Positions 57,201-64,000 of a DNA stretch of 64,000 bases are shown piece after piece. Below the pieces are notes generated by a model. It was given only the letters and a program-made list of their open reading frames with translations, was not told where the DNA came from and made no database searches. The position numbers and the translations under genes are program-made. The stretch is from assembly GCF_025698545.1 (NCBI RefSeq), contig NC_068575.1:62319980-62383979 (forward strand), in the 5' to 3' direction. Position 1 is the stretch's first letter; each line of letters opens with the position of its first letter. The DNA comes from Gossypium raimondii (taxonomy: Eukaryota > Streptophyta > Magnoliopsida > Malvales > Malvaceae).

Positions 57201-58613
57201 AAATACTGACGATAGCTGCTTGAGGGAAAACACCAAGTGCATGACTCCCGACATTATCATACATTGATAAACACCACTTTTTCTTTGCACGTGGAGCATA
57301 ATACTCTGCAACAAATTTCCTCCAGTATGCAATGGAATTGTCCTACAAAATCAAGTAGATGTAACAGGATTCATACAACTTTGCATCTCAGTTATTACTA
57401 AGTTGAAAATGAGTTAAGACTGTCACAAGATAATTGTGCATACGAACATAAATCAGATTTCTGCAAACAAGATAATTGAGCATATGAACACTAGTAGATT
57501 CGTACACTAGCTAATAATGAGATAACTTGTTGACTGCAACAACAAAATAATTGTGCATATGAACATAAATCAGATTTCCAAAAACAAAATGTAATCTTAA
57601 CAGGATTGAAACCATTGAATAAAACCAATTAATATACAAGATACTTTGGCACAAGATGCAGTATATAAAAAACATTAACTCACTGGTGGCCTTTGCCGTT
57701 GGTGATATAAGTATTGCATTAGGCGGCGAGCACATACACCACCATCAAAGGGACGTTTCATTCCAGTTATTTGCTGCATCCCCTGTTGCTGCAATTGCTG
57801 CCTCAACTGCAATTGCTGTTGTTGTTGTTGTTGCTGCTGCTGCTGCAAGTGTGCTCTCTGCAATGGTGGCAACGACTGCAAAATTTGTTGCTGTTGTCTA
57901 AGTCTCTGCTGCTGCATCAAAGCTTGTAATTGAGGGTTTTGACCATGCAACTGCATGGAATCCTGTCTTTGTAGCAGTTGTTGCAACATCTGCTGCTGCA
58001 TAATGTCTTCTTGTTTGATATCTAGCCGAGGCTTCTTCTGCACCTGGGATAAATTACCAGGGTCTTGCAAGAAGGGCCCTGGGACTCGTGGACCCAACGG
58101 AACAGAAACTTGCCCAGTTTGTGACTGTGGCCGAGATGCAGCACTTGAGGCCCCTTGTTGCAGCTGCTGACTCTGTTGCATCTGTTGGACACTTGGGTCT
58201 TGATGAGAGCCATGATGGCCTACAGAAGACCCATCAACAACTGATGAACCTGACACGGTTATATTGTTGGAAGAAAACGACATGGGCGAAGCTGGCAAGC
58301 GCATATATGAATCTGTATTAATGCTAGCACTTCTCTGTAAGTGGGGACCTCCTGAAAATGCCGAATTTGCATCTGTGACCAAAGAACTTGCCCCAACACT
58401 AGGTCCAGAGTTTGCCACACTGTTCAACACCACACTATCTGAAACAGGACCCAGATTAGGAACCCCAGTTCCAGGAATAGAATTAGATGAGTTCTCATAA
58501 GGTGAGCTCAAGCGAGAGCTAACTACAGCCTGGGACTGCCCATTTCCTTGGAGGAAAATTCCAGAACTTGAGGAAGATTGGGTTAACCCTCCAGCCATCC
58601 GAGAAGGTACCAT
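54207..58613 (-). CDS. SLK2: SEUSS-like transcriptional co-regulator (SLK2-type)
   Basis: Nuclear LIM-domain-binding-type adaptor that pairs with LEUNIG-family co-repressors in flower, embryo and organ development. Nine coding exons on the minus strand: 58613-57684, 57342-57211, 56998-56950, 56396-56182, 56100-56032, 55836-55736, 55427-55334, 55247-55178, 55078-54207; they join to 843 residues. The N-terminal Ser/Gln-rich region has a polyglutamine tract (about 255-285). The conserved dimerisation/Lim-binding core runs from KRPFDGGVCARRLMQYLYHQ through DNSIAYWRKFVAEYYAPRAK, WQCDICGSKSGRGFEATFDV, LPRLNEIKFGSGVIDELLYL and ILSWEFCARRHEQLFPRHLV. The C-terminal Gln/Asn-rich tail has a duplicated 13-residue unit (about 714-739) and ends GYGWKA. 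Similarity is to SLK1/SLK2 rather than SEUSS (GGPHLQRSASINTDSY). The ATG at 58613 is used because the in-frame codon at 58622 is GTG. Confidence 0.95.
54522..54599 (-). repeat. Perfect 39-bp tandem duplication in SLK2 coding sequence
   Basis: 54522-54560 and 54561-54599 are identical. The duplication is in frame and encodes LLQEMSNNNTGVQ twice in the Gln/Asn-rich C-terminal tail. The lack of any difference between copies points to a recent slippage or duplication event. Confidence 0.95.
57784..57846 (-). repeat. Polyglutamine-encoding CAA/CAG repeat in SLK2
   Basis: A run of TTG/CTG triplets on the plus strand encodes an interrupted Gln tract (eleven Gln, then LQLRQQLQQQ). Mixed CAA and CAG codons are seen. 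Such tracts are common in SEUSS-family N-terminal regions and are probably length-polymorphic. Confidence 0.85.
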
Positions 58614-58670
58614 CGGAGGCACCGCCCCCTGGTGACTGGAGTCTAAATAGCTATCCAGAGCCAGACCTTT
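58614..58670 (-). other. SLK2 5' UTR part of exon 2
   Basis: A good acceptor (TTATTATTAG on the minus strand, AG at 58672-58671) precedes the first coding exon, so its untranslated part is probably 58670-58614. Confidence 0.55.
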
Positions 58671-59357
58671 CTAATAATAACAAAACACACCCTCAACAAT
58701 TTGTTGCAGATATCTAAAAACAATGTATGATAGAAAAAACAGATAAGAAATATTAGAGTTCAAATTGCACGTGCTTCAACAGTCCAAAGTTACAATTTTT
58801 CAAACAGTGCCACTCAGATAAATCAATCAGGTCTGGAAACACTGAAAAAGAAAACCAAAATGATTCAAAGAATAAATCCCCATAATTTTAACGAAACAAA
58901 CTTCCTTAACTATCCCCTCGACCATCCCGTCCCCCACACACCCCAAAAAACCCTAATTTTGGACCCATCTCACTAAAACAAGAATGTATAACTACTAGAA
59001 CAATAAAATCCTAAAGTTTTTGCATTTTGGAAGTACATAGCAGCAATCTAATCGTTCCATTAATCAAAACGAGCTACCAATCAGGTTTTAGTCCTAAATT
59101 ACTTACTTTGAAAATCCCAAAGTATAATCAAACTCGAATTAGAAAGATGAACAGTCCCAGTAGAATCAATAGATTAACGATTAATTAAATACTTAATATC
59201 AAGATCAAGATATAGCAAGCATGAATCACTTAAAATAAAAACAAAATTTCCAAAAAGGAAAACGATGGGCTTAACTGGTTTTAGAAATCAAAGCAGATTA
59301 AGCTACTTTTAAGTAAATAAAAATAATAATAAACAAATAAAGAGAGAATCTACTAAC

Positions 59358-59465
59358 CTTAAAATCGCGAGCTACGAGCTGGAAAAAATATATAAATAAA
59401 AGGAGTAAATGTTAAATTTTTTTTTTAATTTTATAACTTAATTTAGAAACTGAAAAGAAAGTTGG
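59358..59465 (-). other. Inferred SLK2 non-coding first exon
   Basis: On the minus strand, CGCGATTTTAAG is followed by GTTAGTAG, a plausible donor (exon end 59358), and the TATA box at 59494-59501 would place the start near 59465. With the acceptor at 58671-58672 this gives a 5' UTR intron of about 0.7 kb (59357-58671). It rests on splice signals only. Confidence 0.45.
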
Positions 59466-59493
59466 TAAAGAGGGAGATTTTTCCAGGACGCTG

Positions 59494-59501
59494 TTTATAT
59501 A
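59494..59501 (-). promoter_or_regulatory. TATA box of SLK2
   Basis: Minus-strand TATATAAA lies upstream of the inferred non-coding first exon. Confidence 0.5.
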
Positions 59502-59586
59502 CCTAGCGGGAATGACAGAGAGAAAGTTACCGGCTGCACCGGTAATTTTGCGGTATGTAACCGAATGTGTCGGTTGTCACAAAGGA

Positions 59587-59592
59587 CACGTG
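59587..59592. promoter_or_regulatory. G-box (CACGTG) upstream of SLK2
   Basis: A perfect CACGTG inside the palindrome ACACGTGT, about 85 bp upstream of the inferred TATA box. It is a binding site type for bZIP/bHLH (light or ABA) factors; activity here is inferred. Confidence 0.5.
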
Positions 59593-59719
59593 TTTCCTCA
59601 TGATAGCACGACGAAGTCGGTGTTTAGATCGAGCTGTGGAGACGCGAGTTTGATGGTAGCGTGTCTTTGTTTCATTCGTGGATTTAAATGCGGCCGAAAT
59701 AGATACTGAGGATGATGCC

Positions 59720-60169
59720 ATTTTGGGTAAACTCTTTTGAGGTGATGATCAGTTACGGGCTGACGTTGGATAAATGGATTTTCTTTGATCAGAGCTTACG
59801 TGAATTTTTCTGATTTCAATAGATTATGATGTGGCGTGCTTTTATTGGTTCTTGAAATCTAGGGTTTTGAGAATTGGGAGTATACGATTGTAAGCAGGGG
59901 CTTTACGGTATATTTAGGGTTAAAGATAGGGTAGATTGTGATAATATGCATCCACATTATTTTGTCACTCATCTATTAAATTCCATTTTTTTATCTTAAT
60001 GAAATAATGATGTGTCATGTTATCTCAATAGCTAATAACTATTTTGTCCTTTGAATTAGAGCAAAAATGTTAATTTGATGTTTTTAGAACTTTTTAAATA
60101 ATAACTCTAAAAATATTCAAAATTTTTGATAAATACTATTATACTTTCTCTGGACTTGGACATGTGTTA
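59720..60169. other. SLK2 upstream region and spacer
   Basis: No gene is seen. Sequence becomes AT-rich past 59940. Confidence 0.4.
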
Positions 60170-60780
60170 GCATGACAAGTTACTTGAGAAGTGCCTATAG
60201 TCAACCCTTCGATTCCACCAATGCACCTTGATGACTAGTTGTCCTGGATCCCTCAGTATCAGCGTGGGACTCAAACCACTTGCTCTCTCCTCACGGACTT
60301 GAGCCACTCGTCTCAAATAACTGCTCACTCACCTGGCAAATATTCTTGACAGGCACTTGCTCTTTCAAGTATGAACACTCCTCTGATGATCATTAGGCCC
60401 CACTTGAGCATAACAACCTCGTACTGTCATAACAGAATGAGGACCACAATGCACATCCTGCATGTACTCTCTAATGACAACTTCTTTACAATAGCCTACT
60501 TCGTTACACTAGTAGATAAGCCAACCTCCACTATAAATATCCTCCGAAATAATGAAAAAAAAAAGATTTTTTAACCTTTCAAGCAACCTTCTCGCTGGCT
60601 ACTTCCTCCTTCCTCAATTCTCAATCCATCTTCTTGTCTCTTTCCTGCTCTTCACCTTAGTAGGTGAACCAACCCCCTTAATATCACCCTTCATCCTCTT
60701 TATTATACATTCTATCAACAAATGTCATACCATTAAAATTTTAAATGAACTTTACGTTGAATGTGTTGTGTAATTTTTTA
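60170..60780 (+). mobile_element. Possible LTR-retroelement fragment
   Basis: A clearly less AT-rich, C-rich block within AT-rich spacer, with a TATA-like CACTATAAATATCC (60528-60541) followed by pyrimidine-rich text, as in plant LTR U3/R regions. No internal domain, primer-binding site or matching partner LTR is present in the window. Open frames here have no similarity I recognise. Confidence 0.35.
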
Positions 60781-62109
60781 AACAAATCTCTAACTTTTTA
60801 GCCAATCATCGTATAAGATGTGACTTGTGTGATGATTATATATGAATAATTTCAAATTGCACTCTTTTGGTACTACTTTGGATCAAATTTTGGTACTAGT
60901 TTATAACTTACAATTTTTCTTTAAAATAATAAAATATAAATAATCTCATTGCTTCTTTTAAATGGATAAATTAAAAATACCAGACACAAAGATCATTGAT
61001 GATGAAATTATCTTAGCTATCTTATCACCATAATTAGAAAGAGATTAGGTAAGGAATATCACGTGAATACCCACGTTGCTCTTAACAAATAAGTAAGGGT
61101 AAATTATGGTAGATGTTATTTAATTATGAATTTTTTATCATCTAATTATAAAAAGTTACAAAATGTTCATTCAATTATTAATAAACTTATATTTTAGTCA
61201 CCTAATTATGAAAAATTACAAAATAGTTACCTAATTATTTAATTTTATCTTTTGAATTATCGACTTGCTAACGTAAAAGAGAAACACCTAAAACTCAAAA
61301 TAGTTAGATGACTAGAAAAGACAAATTTGAACAGTTAAGTGACCAAAAAAATTTAATAATAATCGGTGATCATTTTGTAACTTTTCATAATTGGGTGACT
61401 ATTAATATAGTAACCCAATAAATAAACATAGGTTTAAATACAAAATGGATCTTCAAACTAAATTAAATTTCTCACTTAAATACTTAAAAGTTTTTGGTCA
61501 AAAGTGTTTAACTATTAATTTTATTTTATTTCATTCCAAGTCAAAACATCAACCAATAAAACTTGAGATGTGAAATATTTTTATTGGATGTAATACACTT
61601 TCTTTGACCAAACGTGATGAAATTGATAATTTAAATGCTACATTTAATGAAAAACCTTTAAGCAACCAAATAAAAATGGTAAATATGTCTTAATGATAAC
61701 TTTTTTCTTACAAATTTATAATTTAAATTCGATTAAAAAAGCCTTCTCACTTCGTCCATATTATCAACTTGGTATTGAATTTGATCTGAATCAGAATCTG
61801 CACAAGTTGAATCGTGAGTTAATTTAAATTTATTTAAAATTTAGTTTAAATAGAATATTAAAAATATATTTTATCAATATGAAATATTTTTAATATAAAA
61901 TAGTGGGTCAATCAAAGCCTAATCGTTGATACGAAAAGAGGGTGCATCGCATGACTTGGAACAAGAATAAGGCCTGTGCTGCTTGTGAGCCATGGCATTG
62001 CGCAATCCCCACTACCCCTTCTCTGTGCCGTATAATTGCCTCTTTGATTTGAAAGCCTAGTGTGCAATGTCCCATTTTCCATGGTCCTCACTGATTTTTT
62101 TTGTTTTTG
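60781..62109. other. AT-rich spacer with MITE-like repeat
   Basis: The stretch 61098-61425 has repeated phrases (CACCTAATTATGAAAAATTACAAAATAGTTACC) and loosely inverted ends (GGGTAAATTATGG at the left, inverse TGGGTTACTATATT at the right). Probably a non-autonomous element. A less AT-rich patch at 61925-62090 is unassigned. No gene is seen. Confidence 0.4.
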
Positions 62110-62425
62110 GTAAAACTACGAGAAGTCCTTTGGTCAGTATTTAGATTATATTATGTCCCTTTAATTAAAAAACATCAAATTAGTTATTATATGTTAGCTC
62201 AAATAGTAAATTGGTTATTTCTATTAAAAATTTCATCTATTTCTATTGTTAAAAATTGATATAGTTGATGGAATAACTAAAAATTACACGTTGTGCTTAC
62301 GTATAAAGACCAATTTTTAACAATAAAAATGAATGGAATTTTTAATTGGAAGGACTAGTTTGCTCATTTATCTAGTATATAGAGATTAATTTATCCATTT
62401 TTAAATAAAGGGGGGCAAATTGCAC
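62110..62425. mobile_element. MITE-like repeat, related to 50.1 kb and 36.8 kb copies
   Basis: AAATTTCATCTATTTCTATTGTTA (62228-62251) matches 50138-50161. The inner arms are inverted: TTCTATTGTTAAAAATTG against CAATTTTTAACAATAAAAATG. It ends near GGGGGGCAAATTGCACG. Non-coding. Confidence 0.55.
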
Positions 62426-64000
62426 GATACTTTTACCGTGATTTTTTTCGACCAGTGAGGACTAACATGGATAGTTAATTTAGATTTGAGAATCCCATCA
62501 AACATAATTGTTATGTATTAGTCTCTAGTTCTACAATGCACGATAATCATAGGTGGAATGGGATTTATAAAATATTGATGAAAAATTGGACCAAAAAGAT
62601 AGCTGGATTGATTCAATCAAAATGGGTAATCCGTCCAGTTTGGTGCATTCTCAACTAATAAATCAGTATGCTTCAATCAATAAATAGATGGGATTTTTGT
62701 TGGTACATTAAAAAAATGGGAATTAACCTTGTAAAAAAACTGCTTTTCTCATTAAATTTGTTTTATAAGCAATAGAATGTGATTTCTAGTATTTTATTAA
62801 TATACTAAATATTATACCATTAAATTAATGATAATCGTAAAACTTCAAAAATGATTAAGAATGTAACAAATATTTTATTTATTTATATATTAAATTATTA
62901 GCACCTTAAATGTAATGTATGTGAGTTTAAAAACTTCTACCAACTGTCTATAGGATAATTTTTATTAAGTAACCAATGTAATATTTAGGCTAATAGAAAA
63001 TTCACACTAAATTATATAAATTCAACCCAAATTTAGCACGATTTGACACATGATGAAGTTTAAAAGGAATTATATATTTTTATCGTCTTAAATTTATTTT
63101 TCATACAATTGGCTTAATATTTATAAACGTTAGGTCACATAATTAGAGATCAATTGTATTATTCTATAGGTCTCTTTTATCATTTAATTATTTAGTGGTT
63201 AGATACTCATTTTCCAAATTGTTAAATTAATAGATAATATAGAGACCTCCTACCACCCAATTTTATTTTTTTATTTCTGGATGATTTGAAAAGTAATAAA
63301 ATTAATGAAAATTACGATTATTGAACATGTGAAATTTGAGTGTTTGCTTTCTTTTAAAAACAAAATTAAAATAATAAGCCTATGAATCTGATGCTATTCT
63401 TCCAATTACTTTAAATTTAAGAGTTTTTATTTAAATTTTAAATTTATTTTTATCAATTAATTATTGGTGTAATGGAAAATAATTTGGTTGCTTTTAAGTA
63501 TTTGATGACTTGGTAAATTGTTAAAAAGTTAAATAAACTAAAATTTAATATTTTTATTGAGTTTATTTACTAAACGTATTTAATAATTTGCAACAATAAA
63601 AGCAAATGATAGCTTTTTTTCAATGAAAAAGTGTAGAAAATGATAAATAGATAAAGAAACTATCTATTATTTAATATAGGAATTTTTAATTCTTTTATTT
63701 TGTTTTATTTCTTTTAACATTATCTTTTAAATATTTTACCTTTAAAATTCTAAATTTATATTTATCAAACAATATAATCATATTATATAATATCAAATAT
63801 ATTTTACAACTTAAATTTAGTACTTAAATTTTTATTATCAAACAACATCTAAATCCAAATTCAAATCTAGACAAGACACAATATTCGAACTAGATTTAAT
63901 TGTTTCATACAATTATTTAAAAAATTATTTTTTAAATCAACCAAATACAATTAACTTTTTATTTTGAAAATTCTTGAATTTGGGGAAAACATAGTTAATT
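62426..64000. other. AT-rich spacer to the window edge, no gene seen
   Basis: No frame or structured repeat can be supported. Text is very AT-rich throughout. Confidence 0.5.

Noticed and set aside
57656-58500. Plus-strand Ala/Cys-rich frames opposite SLK2
   Set aside because: Antisense readings of the CAG/CAA-rich Gln tract and Ser-rich region.
59512-59709. 65-codon plus-strand frame and its antisense partner upstream of SLK2
   Set aside because: No recognisable domain. It overlaps the inferred SLK2 promoter with TATA and G-box.
60371-60773. Two plus-strand frames (67 and 73 codons) near 60.5 kb
   Set aside because: No similarity to known proteins; the block looks more like a retroelement LTR fragment with TATA-like and pyrimidine-rich text.

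Overview
The window is nuclear DNA from a flowering plant, almost certainly a eudicot. Genes carry many short GT-AG introns, spacers are very AT-rich, and the spacers hold plant-type transposon debris: a LINE with a DUF4283/zinc-knuckle ORF1, MITEs and foldback elements. The gene set (TPP2, R2R3-MYB, BBE-like oxidase, class B heat shock factor, TFL1-type PEBP, FIL1-like eight-cysteine protein, RPB6, SEUSS-like) is exclusively plant. Several repeats remind me of Gossypium/Malvaceae, but that is memory-based inference and was not tested.

Layout. 1-13.4 kb: tripeptidyl peptidase II (+), missing its first exon(s) off the left edge; 33 exons are resolved. 13.4-17.4 kb: AT-rich spacer ending in a GC-rich hAT-type MITE with 8-bp target duplication. 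17.5-18.8 kb: three-exon R2R3-MYB of the LAF1/MYB18 type (-). 18.8-29.1 kb: gene-free repeat land with a MITE, a 1.3-kb foldback-like element whose left arm is expanded into about seven ~147-bp tandem units, and a separate seven-copy ~175-bp tandem array. 29.1-30.7 kb: intronless berberine-bridge-enzyme-like oxidase (-). 31-37 kb: spacer with a dead LINE. 37.5-38.6 kb: HSFB2-type heat shock factor (+) with heat shock elements just upstream. 38.6-46.7 kb: repeat-rich spacer with several MITEs. 46.8-47.6 kb: TFL1/BFT-type PEBP gene (+). 48.6-48.9 kb: FIL1/A9-like secreted eight-cysteine protein (-). 51.2-52.6 kb: RNA polymerase common subunit RPB6 (+), with a ~690-bp foldback element immediately upstream. 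54.2-59.5 kb: SEUSS-like (SLK2-type) co-repressor (-), nine coding exons plus an inferred 5' UTR exon. 59.5-64 kb: AT-rich spacer.

The genes do not form a pathway or cluster. Several are developmental or stress regulators (MYB, HSFB2, TFL1-type, SEUSS-like) beside housekeeping genes (TPP2, RPB6). All reconstructed multi-exon genes keep an open frame across the junctions I chose: TPP2 1242 residues in window, MYB 281, HSF 326, PEBP 173, RPB6 144, SLK 843. I found no tRNA or rRNA gene, no CRISPR and no convincing new multi-gene system. The most unusual structures are the arm-expanded foldback element (23.2-24.6 kb) and the ~175-bp tandem array (25.9-27.1 kb).
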